Shown: positions 28,962 to 38,435, counted from the stretch's first letter. The stretch is 64,000 nt of DNA from Hyphomicrobiales bacterium (GCA_027487555.1 JAIYDI010000029.1:124001-188000); one strand, 5' to 3'. Notes: generated from the letters alone by a model not told the origin. Program-made: numbers and translations.

Positions 28962-29618
28962 TCAGCTATAGCGCTCTTCCGTCCAAGGGTCGGCATGGTT
29001 GTGGTAGCCGCGGACCTCCCAGAAGCCGCGCTTGTCAGCTTCGACAAACTCTATGCGACGCAGCCATTTCGGGCTTTTCCAGAAATAGAGGTGCGGTACG
29101 ACGAGCCGCACCGGACCGCCATGCTCGAGCGTCAACGGCTCGCCTTCCCAGCTATGGACAACCATCACGTCAGGGTTGGCGAAATCCTCGATCGCCATGT
29201 TTGTGGTGTAGCCGTCATTGCTGGTGAAAAGGACACGGCGCGCTGTGTCTTTCACACCTACCGCGTCCATCAGGTCGTGGGTCGTTACGCCGTCCCAGCG
29301 GTTATCGTAGCGCGACCACGTCGTGACGCAGTGGATGTCCGTAACGCGATGGGACTGCGGCATGCCCAACAGGCCCTTGAAGTCCCAGGTTTGCGGCTTG
29401 TCCACCAGGCCCGCTATGTCGAGCCGCCACACCTCCTTGGGAACGTTCGGCGTCTGGCCAAGATCGAGCACGGGCCAGTTCTTGACGAGATGCTGGCCGG
29501 GCGGCAGCCGATCGTCCTCGGGCCGGCTCTGGCGACCGGTCAGGAACTTTCCCAGTTCGGCCCACTTCGATTTGGTGCGGGTCAGCTTGCTGTCTTCAGG
29601 AAGGTCGGAGTCGGCCAT
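28962..29618 (-). CDS. Sulfite-oxidase-like molybdopterin oxidoreductase
   Basis: A 218-residue protein of the sulfite oxidase molybdopterin-binding fold. Cys in VTDIHCVTTWSRYDN is the expected molybdenum ligand, and GVTTHDLMDAVG, GYTTNMAIEDF and HGGPVRLVVPHLYFWKSPKW are family blocks. It has no Tat signal, haem domain or dimerisation domain, so it looks like the short cytoplasmic YuiH-like group of unknown substrate. The ATG at 29618 (MADSDLPEDSK) is chosen over an upstream one lacking family similarity. It converges on amylosucrase with ten bases between the stops. Confidence 0.85.
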   Translation of the reverse strand: MADSDLPEDSKLTRTKSKWAELGKFLTGRQSRPEDDRLPPGQHLVKNWPVLDLGQTPNVPKEVWRLDIAGLVDKPQTWDFKGLLGMPQSHRVTDIHCVTTWSRYDNRWDGVTTHDLMDAVGVKDTARRVLFTSNDGYTTNMAIEDFANPDVMVVHSWEGEPLTLEHGGPVRLVVPHLYFWKSPKWLRRIEFVEADKRGFWEVRGYHNHADPWTEERYS

Positions 29619-29775
29619 GTTCGTCTCCACGATAGTCGCAGGAGTTTCGCATTGTGCCACTTCCGGTCAATGCACAAGTTCACAAGTCGCGGAGACTGTC
29701 GGATTTTCCGGGTCAGTACCATTGTTGGGAGCGCCAGCGGCGACCATCTGTCTGACATAGACACAGGTGACCATG

Positions 29776-30342
29776 ATGCTCAACGACGATGATCGCCGCG
29801 CCATCGCGGGCTTGTTCGAGCGCCTTGCCGAGGCTGAGCGGCGGGCCCCGGATCGTGATCAGGAGGCCGAGGCGCTGATTGCCGCGGAGATTCGCCGGCT
29901 GCCCGCAGCCTCCTATTACCTCGCACAGACGGTGATTGTGCAGCAGCAGGCGCTGGAGCAGGCGCAGGCCCGCATTGAGCAGCTTGAAGCCCAGACGCGC
30001 GGGCGGCAGGGCGGGGGGCTGTTTGGGGGGCTGTTCGATCGCGACAATGGCCGACGTGTGCAGGGCGATGCTTATCCGCAGCGCGCCACAAGCCCCTGGG
30101 ACCGAGATACCGAGCGCGGCCGCGGGCGCAGGGGCGGCGGCTTTCTCGAAGGGGCTGCTCAGACTGCATTAGGCGTCGCGGGCGGCGTACTGCTGGGTAG
30201 CGCCATAGGCTCGATGCTGGGAGCCGGTTCGGCTCAGGCGTCTGACACGGGGTCTGAGCCTGCGGGCGCCGATCCCGGTGGCGAATCGGACTGGAGCGGC
30301 GGTGGCGAGGGCGGTGATTTCGACTCGGGTGGCGATTTCTGA
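29776..30342 (+). CDS. DUF2076 family protein
   Basis: A 188-residue protein. The N terminus (DDRRAIAGLFERLAEAE) and YYLAQTVIVQQQALEQAQARI coiled region match DUF2076. A Gly/Arg-rich middle follows, then one hydrophobic glycine-zipper segment (QTALGVAGGVLLGSAIGSML) and an acidic Gly/Ser/Asp tail ending GGDF. Function is unknown; the zipper suggests membrane association. ATG 29776 is preferred because AGGTGA ends five bases before it; GTG 29767 and ATG 29773 are also in frame. Confidence 0.8.
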   Translation: MLNDDDRRAIAGLFERLAEAERRAPDRDQEAEALIAAEIRRLPAASYYLAQTVIVQQQALEQAQARIEQLEAQTRGRQGGGLFGGLFDRDNGRRVQGDAYPQRATSPWDRDTERGRGRRGGGFLEGAAQTALGVAGGVLLGSAIGSMLGAGSAQASDTGSEPAGADPGGESDWSGGGEGGDFDSGGDF

Positions 30343-30412
30343 TCTGCCACCTGCCGGCTGCATGAGGTGAGCGAGGTTGCGTTTCCGGGGAATCTCAGGA
30401 AAACTCCCGGCA

Positions 30413-31087
30413 ATGACCAAGCTCGACAATCGCCCAGCCATCGACGCCGACGCTGTCGCCGCCGTCACAGACGACCAGCACCTTCGTCTTTCGGAGCTGC
30501 TTACGGCTATCGCAGCCAATGACGGCGGAGAACGTATTTCCGTTGGAGACCTTCTGGAAGCCCTGCGCGGGCGCGCGCTGGGTGCCTTGATCTTTATTTT
30601 CGCCGTCCCGAATGCCCTGCCTATGCCGCCCGGTGTCTCCGCCATCCTTGGCGCACCGTTGCTGTTTCTGACGGCGCAACTGATGCTGGGCATGCGGCCC
30701 TGGTTGCCAAGCCTCATAACGAATCGCTCACTGAGCCGAACGGAGTTTCAGCGCGTCGTGGCCACGATTGTTCCCTGGCTGGCGCGCGCCGAGGGCATCA
30801 TGCGGCCGCGCTTCGCGTTCCTCGCGCGGCAGCCCAGCATCAACCTCGTTGGGTTGCTCTGCGTCGTGCTCGCGATCGTTCTGTTCTTGCCTATTCCGCT
30901 CGGCAACATGTTGCCGTCGGTCGCCCTTAGCATCATGTCGCTGGGGCTTCTGCAGCGGGACGGGCTGTGGGTCATGATCGGCGCCTTCGTCGGGCTCGCC
31001 TCGATCGTGATCGTATGGGGGGTCGTATGGGCACTTGTCTTTGCGACGCTGTACCTGCTGACGACGTTCTTCGGCTTCACGATCTAG
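30413..31087 (+). CDS. ExoD-family membrane protein
   Basis: A 224-residue protein of the ExoD family, first linked to exopolysaccharide production and alkali tolerance in rhizobia. The family block is ISVGDLLEALRGRALGALIF followed by VPNALPMPPGVSAILGAPLL. Two hydrophobic stretches near 145-190 and a C-terminal one (WGVVWALVFATLYLLTTFFG) show it is an inner-membrane protein. No exopolysaccharide genes are nearby, so a role in polymer export is not supported locally. The ATG at 30413 is used. Confidence 0.85.
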   Translation: MTKLDNRPAIDADAVAAVTDDQHLRLSELLTAIAANDGGERISVGDLLEALRGRALGALIFIFAVPNALPMPPGVSAILGAPLLFLTAQLMLGMRPWLPSLITNRSLSRTEFQRVVATIVPWLARAEGIMRPRFAFLARQPSINLVGLLCVVLAIVLFLPIPLGNMLPSVALSIMSLGLLQRDGLWVMIGAFVGLASIVIVWGVVWALVFATLYLLTTFFGFTI

Positions 31088-31107
31088 CTTGCACTACTCA
31101 GGCCAGT

Positions 31108-31187
31108 GGTCTGAGACCCAAGGCGTCGGAAGGACGTAGCGTCTCAAGCGCTTGAACTAGCGTTTGCAGCGACAGCGCAAACGTCCT
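31108..31187. repeat. Cluster of perfect inverted repeats after exoD
   Basis: The 177-base gap between exoD and the SleB gene has no ORF with support but is rich in palindromes. GGTCTGAGACC is at 31108-31118 and TCAAGCGCTTGA at 31144-31155. CGTTTGC (31161-31167) pairs with GCAAACG (31177-31183). An outer pair AGGACGT (31131-31137) and ACGTCCT (31181-31187) spans the last two but shares bases with the third. No T-run follows, so a simple terminator is unlikely. Confidence 0.5.
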
Positions 31188-31264
31188 ACGAAATGAGCAG
31201 ACGCTGTCAATCCACGCGCGTCGGCATTCATCCATGCTCCCTCAAGCAATGGAGACTTTGCCGG

Positions 31265-31813
31265 CTAGAAGTAGGCGAGCTCCAGGAACGGGTTGTTCTC
31301 GAAGGTGCCCGGCTTGCGCTTCTCGTAGAAATTGTTGCCGCCTGCCTCAAGCACATAGAACATGTTCTTGTAGGGGAAGCTGTAGCCTGCAGTGTGGAAG
31401 TGCTTGACGTTCGGGCCAAGCGTCTGGTGCCGCGCGCCAGCCAGCACCTTGTCGGCCACGAAATAGGCACGGGCCCGTGAGGTTTTTTCGGTCATCGGTT
31501 TGGACAGAACACCCGGAGCGAATTGGTTTTTCTGTCCAACGACGCCGCAAACCGTTCGGGGATAGGCCTTGTCAGCGCTGCGGTTCATCACGACGGTGCC
31601 GACGGCCAGCATACCGTCTTCACTGGAGCGATTGGATTCGAAATACATGGCGCGAGCGAGGCAGTCACGTGATGACAGGCTGCTGAAAGCATCAAGCGAG
31701 CAGCCGCCCAATAGCGAGGCGAGGGCGGCCAGACCCAGAAACAGCCGGAACGAGCGGGACAAGGCGACACCAATACGCAGGTACAAACAGGAGCCGGCCC
31801 AAAGACCTGCCAC
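31265..31813 (-). CDS. SleB-like cell wall hydrolase, lipoprotein
   Basis: A 182-residue envelope protein. A lipoprotein signal ends at LASLLGGC (lipobox LGGC near residue 38). The hydrolase domain carries DCLARAMYFESNRSSEDGM, whose Glu is the probable catalytic residue of the SleB/lytic transglycosylase-like fold, then GTVVMNRS, TVCGVVGQKNQFAP and the Phe/Tyr-rich GYSFPYKNMFYV. In non-sporulating alphaproteobacteria such enzymes remodel peptidoglycan. The start is GTG at 31813: AAGGTG sits five bases upstream. Confidence 0.85.
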   Translation of the reverse strand: MAGLWAGSCLYLRIGVALSRSFRLFLGLAALASLLGGCSLDAFSSLSSRDCLARAMYFESNRSSEDGMLAVGTVVMNRSADKAYPRTVCGVVGQKNQFAPGVLSKPMTEKTSRARAYFVADKVLAGARHQTLGPNVKHFHTAGYSFPYKNMFYVLEAGGNNFYEKRKPGTFENNPFLELAYF

Positions 31814-31861
31814 TGCGGCACCTTGCCCCCGCTAGGGTAAAGAAACCTGTAAAGGTCAGCG

Positions 31862-32104
31862 TCAGCTTCGTGTCAGGAGGCGCAGCGCGCAAAGTGCCCC
31901 AACCAGTGCGACCAAAGCGGGGAGTGGGTCTTGCTTCAGCTGAAGCAATGGCAGCCTTGCCTCGTGCCGCAGGAAGCCGGCTGCTCTGACGGCCTCGTGC
32001 AGTGCAACATCGGCAGCGGACTTGATCCCGTCTGCGACGCGATGCGGAACGCCGCCGCCATGGCGACGGGAGATATCGAGAATCGAGAGAATACCGGTGC
32101 TCAT
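31862..32104 (-). CDS. Small hypothetical protein with a C-terminal membrane segment
   Basis: Not recognised. Eighty residues: an amphipathic start, a repeated Ala/Arg/Val-rich helix (VADGIKSAADVALHEAVRAA) and a C-terminal hydrophobic stretch (PLPALVALVGALCALRLL) that could be one membrane span. AAGGGA lies nine bases before the ATG, which supports translation. It ends 48 bases before the SleB-like gene on the same strand and may share its transcript. Confidence 0.5.
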   Translation of the reverse strand: MSTGILSILDISRRHGGGVPHRVADGIKSAADVALHEAVRAAGFLRHEARLPLLQLKQDPLPALVALVGALCALRLLTRS

Positions 32105-32248
32105 GACGTCACATCCCTTGTTGTGGGCAAGGAACGACTGGCCCCGGCTTCTGGTTGCGTAGCGTCAGCAGGTTGCTGCAAACCGCGCGCGGGTATTGCG
32201 TTTTCCGAAACGCTCCCCATTTCAGCCGAGTGAGCACGGAGGACCCAC

Positions 32249-32563
32249 GTGAGCAAGCAGACCGCCCGACTGAACCGTCAGTTCGATCGCATCGAAAAGA
32301 GCGTACCGGCGGCATCCGGATTTTTGTCCTGGATCAGGCGGCCATCGTCGCGCTTTGTCCGTGTTCCTCTCGGAATGCTGCTGATACTTGGGGGCGTGTT
32401 TAGTTTTCTACCAGTTCTCGGCATATGGATGCTTCCGCTCGGCCTCTTGCTGATTGCCTTGGATCTGCCCGTCCTGCAAGGGCCGATGAACCGTGTGACC
32501 CTCTGGGGTCAGCGAAAGTGGACCAACTGGCGAAGGTCGCGACGCGCCAAGTCCAAAGGCTAG
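32249..32563 (+). CDS. Small membrane protein, PGPGW-like
   Basis: A 104-residue protein with a basic N-terminal region, two closely spaced hydrophobic segments (about 41-54 and 58-75; GMLLILGGVFSFLPVLGIWM) and a very basic Trp-rich tail (WGQRKWTNWRRSRR). The LPVLGIWMLPLGLLLIALD motif recalls small PGPGW-type transmembrane proteins of unknown role. The start is GTG with GGAGG six bases upstream. Its end overlaps the end of the convergent nucleosidase gene by four bases. Confidence 0.65.
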   Translation: MSKQTARLNRQFDRIEKSVPAASGFLSWIRRPSSRFVRVPLGMLLILGGVFSFLPVLGIWMLPLGLLLIALDLPVLQGPMNRVTLWGQRKWTNWRRSRRAKSKG

Positions 32564-33198
32564 ACGAGTTGCCCAAGGGCGAAAGCGCGTTCGATCTTGT
32601 CGACAGCTTCGGACAGCTTTTCGTCGATCACATGCAGATACTGCGTCCAGTCGGTCAGGCTCTCGACCTTCTTGTCCCCGTCGGAGATTCCGCGCAGGCC
32701 GATCAGCGGGATACCGAAGGTCTGGCAGACTCGCATCACGGCAAAAGTCTCCATATCCGCCATGTCCGCCCCTATGGCCGCATAGTTCAGCGCGCCCGAC
32801 ATGACGTTCGCCCCGGTGGAGAGCGTCGCCTTCGGCAGGCCGGCAACCATGGGCGACAAGGGTACGATGGCGGGAAGGTCGAGATAGGGCGTGGTTCCCC
32901 TGGCAAAGCCGAATGGTGATGCGTCCATGTCGCGGTAGGATACGGAACTCACCTGGAAGACGCCAGTCTGTGGCAGGCTGTGCGAACCAGCCGAGCCAAG
33001 GCTCACCACGAGCGCTGGCAACCGGTCTGTGGCTTCAAGCTTTGCCAGCGCGCGAGTGAGGTTGAGAGTTGCTTCCACCGGGCCGACGCCGATCATCAGC
33101 GGTGTGATGCGGGTGCGCAAAGCCGGGCCATATTCCGGCTCAGCCGCCATGACGTAGAGAATGTCCGGCGCCCCTTTGGGCAAAATCGAGAAAGCCAT
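32560..33198 (-). CDS. mtnN: 5'-methylthioadenosine/S-adenosylhomocysteine nucleosidase
   Basis: A 212-residue nucleoside-phosphorylase-fold hydrolase that removes adenine from MTA and SAH, recycling products of polyamine synthesis and methylation. Blocks include VMAAEPEYG, MIGVGPVEATLNL, VSLGSAGS, ADMADMETFAVMRVC with the ribose-binding Met-Glu, and LRGISDGD with the catalytic Asp. The ATG at 33198 is chosen because an upstream ATG adds non-homologous sequence. A different purine nucleoside substrate cannot be excluded. Confidence 0.85.
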   Translation of the reverse strand: MAFSILPKGAPDILYVMAAEPEYGPALRTRITPLMIGVGPVEATLNLTRALAKLEATDRLPALVVSLGSAGSHSLPQTGVFQVSSVSYRDMDASPFGFARGTTPYLDLPAIVPLSPMVAGLPKATLSTGANVMSGALNYAAIGADMADMETFAVMRVCQTFGIPLIGLRGISDGDKKVESLTDWTQYLHVIDEKLSEAVDKIERAFALGQLV

Positions 33199-33449
33199 TG
33201 CCAGCCCCAATCGCGTTGGAGAAGGGCACATCCTTGATGCTCAAGCAAGACAGATGCGGGCTACATCGACACCAAGGCGCGGAGGCTGCGGCTGCCTTCG
33301 CCGCAGGCAGGGCGTTTCCTACAACAAAGTTTCCTTCACGCGCAGGAACGGGGTAAAGGGCTCCAATGCGATTGGTTTTCATGTCACAAAAGCGACAGTA
33401 GTATGCGCGTGGTGCCGAAACGGAAGCCGGTGCCTGGGAAGGGAAGATC

Positions 33450-34940
33450 ATGAAGACGTTTCTTGCGGCAGCGGCAATTGTCGGCGCCTTCGCAGCGCAG
33501 CTTTCGGCCGTGCCTGCGCTGGCTCAGGTTCGGACCGACGTGAATATCGGCCTGCCGCTTGAGCCTCCGAGTCTGGACCCTACCGCGGAAGCTGCGGCGG
33601 CGGTCGATGATGTGCTCTACGCCAATGTCTTCGAAGGCCTCACGCGATTTGCGGCCGACGGGACGATCGTCCCGAGCCTCGCGAAATCCTGGGATATCTC
33701 ACCCGACGGGCTAACCTACACCTTCCACCTGCATGCAGGCATAACCTTCCACGATGGTTCGAGTTTCGATGCTGACGACGTCAAGTTCTCGCTCGATCGC
33801 ATCAACGCTGCGGACAGCCTGAACGCTCAGAAAGCGCTCTACGCCAGCATCAAGGCAGTCACTGTCGTCGATCCTTTGACGGTGAAGGTTGATCTCAGCC
33901 GGCCCGACGGCAATCTGCTCTACAACCTCGCTTGGGGTGATGCGGTGATGGTGGCGCCGGAGAGTGCCGCGAACAACAAGGTCAATCCCATCGGAACCGG
34001 GCCGTTCTTCTTCCGCGACCGCATCGAAGGGTCGACGATTTCGCTTGAGAAAAACCAGGCCTATTGGGGCGCGCCAGCAAGGCTTGACAGCGTGATCTTC
34101 AAGTTCATCGGCGACCCCACCGCGGCCTTCGCGGCCATTCAGGCCGGCGATGTCGATGCGTTCCCGTATTTCCCAGCGACCGAAGCGATCAAGCAGTTCG
34201 AGAATGATCCGCGCTTCCGCGTGGTGGTCGGGTCCACCGAAGGCGAAACCATTCTTGCGATCAACAATGCCAAGCCGCCGCTCGACAACGTAAAGGTGCG
34301 CGAGGCGATCGCTCATGCCATCAACCGGCAGGACATCATCGACGGCGCGATGAACGGGTTCGGCGTACCGATCGGTACGTTCCTGTCCCCGGCGAACCCA
34401 GCCTATGTGGATCTCACGGCGCTATCCGCCTTCGACCCCGCGAGGTCCAAGGCATTGCTGGCCGAGGCCGGTGCGACGGACTTGACGCTGTCACTCAAGC
34501 TGCCGCCGGTCGACGGCTACGCCCGCAAGGGCGGCGAGATCATTGCCCAGCAGCTTGCGGCGGTTGGCATCAAGACACAGATCACTAATCTCGAGTGGGC
34601 GCAGTGGATATCCGAGGTGTTCACTGGCAGGGACTATGATCTCACCATTATCTCGCATGTCGAGCCAAACGACATCGGCATCTTCGCTCGTGACGGATAC
34701 TATTTCAACTACGCCAACGCCGAGTTTAAGAGGATCATTTCTGAGCTCGATGTAACCGCCGATCCGAAGAGGCGGACAGAGTTGCTGCAGGCCGCTCAGC
34801 GAAATCTCGCCGAAAACTATGCGGCCGGGTTCCTGTTCGAACTCGCCAAGGTGGGCGTCGAGAACGCCAAGCTGCAGGGGTTGTGGCAGAATCAGCCCAC
34901 CCCCGCGACTGACGTCACGGCTGTGTATTGGGAACCGTGA
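33450..34940 (+). CDS. Peptide/nickel-type ABC transporter substrate-binding protein
   Basis: A 496-residue periplasmic binding protein of SBP family 5. A cleavable signal ends at AVPALAQ (about residue 26). The mature part has PPSLDPTAEAAAAVDDVLYA, LAKSWDISPDGLTYTFHL, FDADDVKFSLDRI and REAIAHAINRQDII, all standard for DppA/OppA-like proteins. It heads a four-gene importer operon. The ligand (peptide, sugar, opine or other) cannot be assigned. AAGGGAAGATC precedes the ATG. Confidence 0.93.
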   Translation: MKTFLAAAAIVGAFAAQLSAVPALAQVRTDVNIGLPLEPPSLDPTAEAAAAVDDVLYANVFEGLTRFAADGTIVPSLAKSWDISPDGLTYTFHLHAGITFHDGSSFDADDVKFSLDRINAADSLNAQKALYASIKAVTVVDPLTVKVDLSRPDGNLLYNLAWGDAVMVAPESAANNKVNPIGTGPFFFRDRIEGSTISLEKNQAYWGAPARLDSVIFKFIGDPTAAFAAIQAGDVDAFPYFPATEAIKQFENDPRFRVVVGSTEGETILAINNAKPPLDNVKVREAIAHAINRQDIIDGAMNGFGVPIGTFLSPANPAYVDLTALSAFDPARSKALLAEAGATDLTLSLKLPPVDGYARKGGEIIAQQLAAVGIKTQITNLEWAQWISEVFTGRDYDLTIISHVEPNDIGIFARDGYYFNYANAEFKRIISELDVTADPKRRTELLQAAQRNLAENYAAGFLFELAKVGVENAKLQGLWQNQPTPATDVTAVYWEP

Positions 34941-35007
34941 GCGCCACGCCGCGACGCTCCAAGGCGAGGTTCGGTGTGTCTCGCATGCCGAACCGGGGCT
35001 TTTTTAC

Positions 35008-35955
35008 GTGATCAGCTATACCGTTGGCCGCCTGATGTCGTTGGCCATCAGCCTATTGCTGGCGAGTCTAGCGATCTTCCTTCTTCTTGAGGTGCTCCCT
35101 GGCGATCCCGCCCAGTTCATGCTTGGGCTTAACGCGACGCCGGAAGCTGTTGCGAAGCTCCGCAGTGCACTTGGGCTAGATGCACCGCTGTGGACGCGCT
35201 ATTTCGACTGGCTGCTCGGGCTGCTGCAGGGCGACCTTGGCACAAGCTATACTTACAAAGTGCCGATCAGCGGCTTGGTGATCGACCGTATTGGTGTATC
35301 CATTCCGCTCGCGGTATTCGCGTTACTTCTGTCGATGCTCATCGCGTTTCCTGTTGGCATCATCGCCGCTACGCGACGCAACAGTCCGACTGATGTCGGC
35401 ATCATGGCAGCCACCCAGATTGGTGTGGCCTTGCCGAACTTCTGGTTCGCCATGCTGCTTGTGCTTGTATTTGCAATTGGTTTGCGCTGGTTCTCCGCCG
35501 GCGGGTTCCCCGGCTGGCAGGATCCGGTGCAGGCACTGCGTTCACTTGTCTTGCCGGCTGTGGCGCTGGCCTTGCCGCAGGCGTCGATCCTTGCGCGCGT
35601 GATGCGGTCGGCGCTGCTGGACACACTGGGCGAGGATTATGTCCGCACCGCGCGCGCCAAGGGCCTTAGCCGCCGGCAGACGCTCTGGCGCCATGCGTTG
35701 CAGAACGCCCTGATCCCGGTGCTGACCATTGTCGGGCTGCAGTTCTCGTTCCTCCTCGCCGGTGCCATCATCATCGAGAACGTGTTCTATCTCCCTGGCC
35801 TCGGTCGGCTGGTTTTTCAGGGCATTACCGGGCGCGACCTGATGGTGGTGAAATCCGTCGTCATGCTGCTGGTCTTCGCCGTCGTGGTGGTGACGTTCCT
35901 TGTGGACATAGCCTACGCGATGGTCGACCCGCGGCTACGGAGGGTGGCATCTTGA
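35008..35955 (+). CDS. ABC transporter permease, DppB type
   Basis: A 315-residue inner-membrane permease. Six hydrophobic segments are visible. FLLLEVLPGDPAQFMLG is the family's periplasmic loop and EDYVRTARAKGLSRRQTLWRHALQNALIP is the EAA loop that contacts the ATPase. A GTG at 35008 is taken as start because the family's first helix begins right after it; ATG 35035 would trim the helix. Its stop overlaps the TTG of the next permease. Confidence 0.9.
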   Translation: MISYTVGRLMSLAISLLLASLAIFLLLEVLPGDPAQFMLGLNATPEAVAKLRSALGLDAPLWTRYFDWLLGLLQGDLGTSYTYKVPISGLVIDRIGVSIPLAVFALLLSMLIAFPVGIIAATRRNSPTDVGIMAATQIGVALPNFWFAMLLVLVFAIGLRWFSAGGFPGWQDPVQALRSLVLPAVALALPQASILARVMRSALLDTLGEDYVRTARAKGLSRRQTLWRHALQNALIPVLTIVGLQFSFLLAGAIIIENVFYLPGLGRLVFQGITGRDLMVVKSVVMLLVFAVVVVTFLVDIAYAMVDPRLRRVAS

Positions 35956-36800
35956 GCGTCTCGGTTCGTTTCCGGCAGGCTGGCAGTTGGCTTCGATCGC
36001 CAAATGTCGCCATCGGTGGCGCCATCACAGTGGCTTTTGTCGCAATCGCGCTCGTTTCCCTGGTTTGGACGCCTTACGCGGCCGAGGCCCAGAACATACC
36101 AGCGAGGCTCAGGCCGCCTGACGCCGTACATTGGCTCGGAACCGACGGGCTTGGCCGCGACATTCTCTCCATGCTGATGGTTGGGGCGCGCACATCGATA
36201 GCAGTTGCATTCGTCGCTGTGTCGATCGCGGCGCTGATCGGTGTTCCGATCGGGCTTTGGGCCGCATCGCGGCAAGGCACGCTCCTCGATGAAGTGCTGA
36301 TGCGTGCCAACGACCTTGTTTTCGCCTTCCCCGCGCTGCTGATCGCCATCCTCATTACCGCAGTTTTCGGTCCGGGAGCGATCAACGCCATAATCGCCGT
36401 TGGTATCTACACAGTTCCAGTGTTCGCTCGGCTCACGCGGGCAGGGGCCATTGCGCTCTGGCCACGCGAGTTCATTCTCGCGGCGCGCGTCTCAGGCAAG
36501 GGGGCCGTCCGCATCTCGCTAGAGCACATCCTACCCAACATCCTCAATACTCTCGTCGTTCAGGCAACGATCCAGTTCGCACTTGGGATACTGGCCGAAG
36601 CAGCGCTCGCCTATGTCGGGCTTGGCGTGCAGCCCCCGATGCCAAGCTGGGGCAAGATGCTGGCCGACAGCCAGATGCTGGTGTCAGTTGCGCCGCACGC
36701 GGCACTTGCGCCGGGCATTACCATTTTCCTCATGGTGCTTGGCGTCAATCTGTTGGGCGACGGGCTGCGGGATGCGCTTGACCCACGAACGGGGAGTTGA
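35952..36800 (+). CDS. ABC transporter permease, DppC type
   Basis: A 282-residue permease partner. WLGTDGLGRDILSMLMVGARTS is the DppC/OppC signature and EFILAARVSGKGAVRISLEHILPN is its EAA loop. The final LGDGLRDALDPR is the family's usual end. The start is TTG at 35952, sharing TTGA with the upstream stop; no ATG lies close by. Together with the DppB-type protein it forms the channel. Confidence 0.92.
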   Translation: MSVSVRFRQAGSWLRSPNVAIGGAITVAFVAIALVSLVWTPYAAEAQNIPARLRPPDAVHWLGTDGLGRDILSMLMVGARTSIAVAFVAVSIAALIGVPIGLWAASRQGTLLDEVLMRANDLVFAFPALLIAILITAVFGPGAINAIIAVGIYTVPVFARLTRAGAIALWPREFILAARVSGKGAVRISLEHILPNILNTLVVQATIQFALGILAEAALAYVGLGVQPPMPSWGKMLADSQMLVSVAPHAALAPGITIFLMVLGVNLLGDGLRDALDPRTGS

Positions 36801-36805
36801 CCCGC

Positions 36806-38416
36806 GTGGCAACGCTGGAAATCACAGGGCTCAAGCTCGTCATCGGTTCATCGACCATCCTCAAAGGCATCGATCTCAGCGTCGAAAGGGGTGAGGTCGT
36901 CGGTCTTATTGGTGAATCCGGCTCAGGCAAGTCGTTGACAGCGCTCTCCATCATGCAGTTGCTGCCACCGCGCTCGCAAGTCTCCGGCAGCGTCAGACTC
37001 GATGGACAGGAGTTGATCGGGCAACCAGAACCTGCACTCAATCGCCTGCGCGGCGCACGGATCGGCATGGTTTTTCAGGAGCCGATGACGGCCCTGAACC
37101 CGGTGCGCAGCATTGGTGCGCAAATTGCCGAGGCTATCCGTATTCATCGCGGGGGCAACCAACGGACCGCCGACGCGGCGGCGCTAGATCTGCTCGATCG
37201 TGTGGAACTGCGTCGGGCTGGCGTTGCACCCGACCGTTTCCCGCATGAGCTGTCCGGAGGTCAGCGGCAGCGTGTCGTCATTGCGATGGCGATCGCCAAC
37301 GGTCCGGACCTGCTGATTGCGGATGAGCCAACCACTGCGCTCGACGCAACGACGCAGGCGCAGATTCTGAGTTTGCTCGACAGGTTGGTCGATGAGGATG
37401 GCATGGCGCTCCTGCTCATCAGCCACGATCTGGGAGTTGTTGCGCAGCGCGCGGACCGGATGGCGATCATGCGCGGTGGCGAAATCCTCGAGCAGGGGCC
37501 GACGCTCCCGCTGTTCCGTGCGTTGAAGCACCCTTACTCCCGGGCTTTGCTCGCCGCGGCGCGGCACGAACCGCGACGACCCCTGCAGGCCCGGTCTGCG
37601 GCCCCCCCTGCGCTCGAGATCGCCGATCTCGTCTGTACATACAAGCGTCGATCGAGGCGGGTGTTCGATCGCTCGCGGGAGTTTCGCGCAGTAGATGGGG
37701 TCAGTCTGGCGATCGCCCAAGGCGAAAGTGTCGGCCTAGTAGGGGAATCCGGCTGTGGCAAGTCCACCCTCGCGCGCGCGGTGCTCGGGCTTGAACCGGT
37801 GCGGGGCGGCCAGATAAGCCTTGGTGGCGAGGTCGTTTCCGCGGGCTTAGGACCGAGTCCAGCGCAGCGGCGGCAGGTGCAGATCGTCTTTCAGGACCCG
37901 TTCGGATCGTTCGATCCGCGCCAACGTGTTTCGACGCTAGTCGGCGAGCCATTGCACCTGTTCGGCAAGGCAGCCCCGGTGGGAACGGATCGCCGCGCAC
38001 TCGTCGAGCGTGCACTTGGCGATGTGGGGCTCGCTGCGGACGCTGCGGATCGCTACATCCATGAGTTTTCTGGCGGGCAGCGGCAGCGTATCGCCATAGC
38101 TCGGGCTTTGCTGATCCGGCCCAAGCTCATCGTGCTCGATGAGCCGGTTTCTGCCCTCGATGTCTCCGTACGGGCGCAGATTCTTGATCTGCTCACAGAT
38201 CTGCAACAACGGCTTCAGCTCAGCTATCTGTTCATCTCGCACGACCTGGGCGTGGTGCGGTCGATCACGGACAGGGTGCTCGTCATGCGGCATGGGCGAA
38301 TCGTCGAACAGGGGCAAACGGCGCGGGTCTTCGCTTCACCGACGGACGCCTATACTGGGTCGTTACTGGCAGCGAGCCCCGCGATTGACGCCATACTCAT
38401 GCGGCGTGCCACTTGA
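36806..38416 (+). CDS. Fused double ATP-binding protein of the peptide-type ABC importer
   Basis: A 536-residue protein with two complete ABC ATPase domains, equivalent to DppD plus DppF in one chain. The first has Walker A GESGSGKS and signature ELSGGQRQR; the second has GESGCGKS and EFSGGQRQR with [18 protein letters not shown]. The GTG at 36806 is preferred because GGGGAG lies nine bases upstream; the TTG at 36797 overlaps the previous stop but has no spacing. It ends 19 bases from the convergent E1-KAS III fusion gene. Confidence 0.93.
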   Translation: MATLEITGLKLVIGSSTILKGIDLSVERGEVVGLIGESGSGKSLTALSIMQLLPPRSQVSGSVRLDGQELIGQPEPALNRLRGARIGMVFQEPMTALNPVRSIGAQIAEAIRIHRGGNQRTADAAALDLLDRVELRRAGVAPDRFPHELSGGQRQRVVIAMAIANGPDLLIADEPTTALDATTQAQILSLLDRLVDEDGMALLLISHDLGVVAQRADRMAIMRGGEILEQGPTLPLFRALKHPYSRALLAAARHEPRRPLQARSAAPPALEIADLVCTYKRRSRRVFDRSREFRAVDGVSLAIAQGESVGLVGESGCGKSTLARAVLGLEPVRGGQISLGGEVVSAGLGPSPAQRRQVQIVFQDPFGSFDPRQRVSTLVGEPLHLFGKAAPVGTDRRALVERALGDVGLAADAADRYIHEFSGGQRQRIAIARALLIRPKLIVLDEPVSALDVSVRAQILDLLTDLQQRLQLSYLFISHDLGVVRSITDRVLVMRHGRIVEQGQTARVFASPTDAYTGSLLAASPAIDAILMRRAT

Positions 38417-38435
38417 TCGCAGCTCCCGACAAGGT

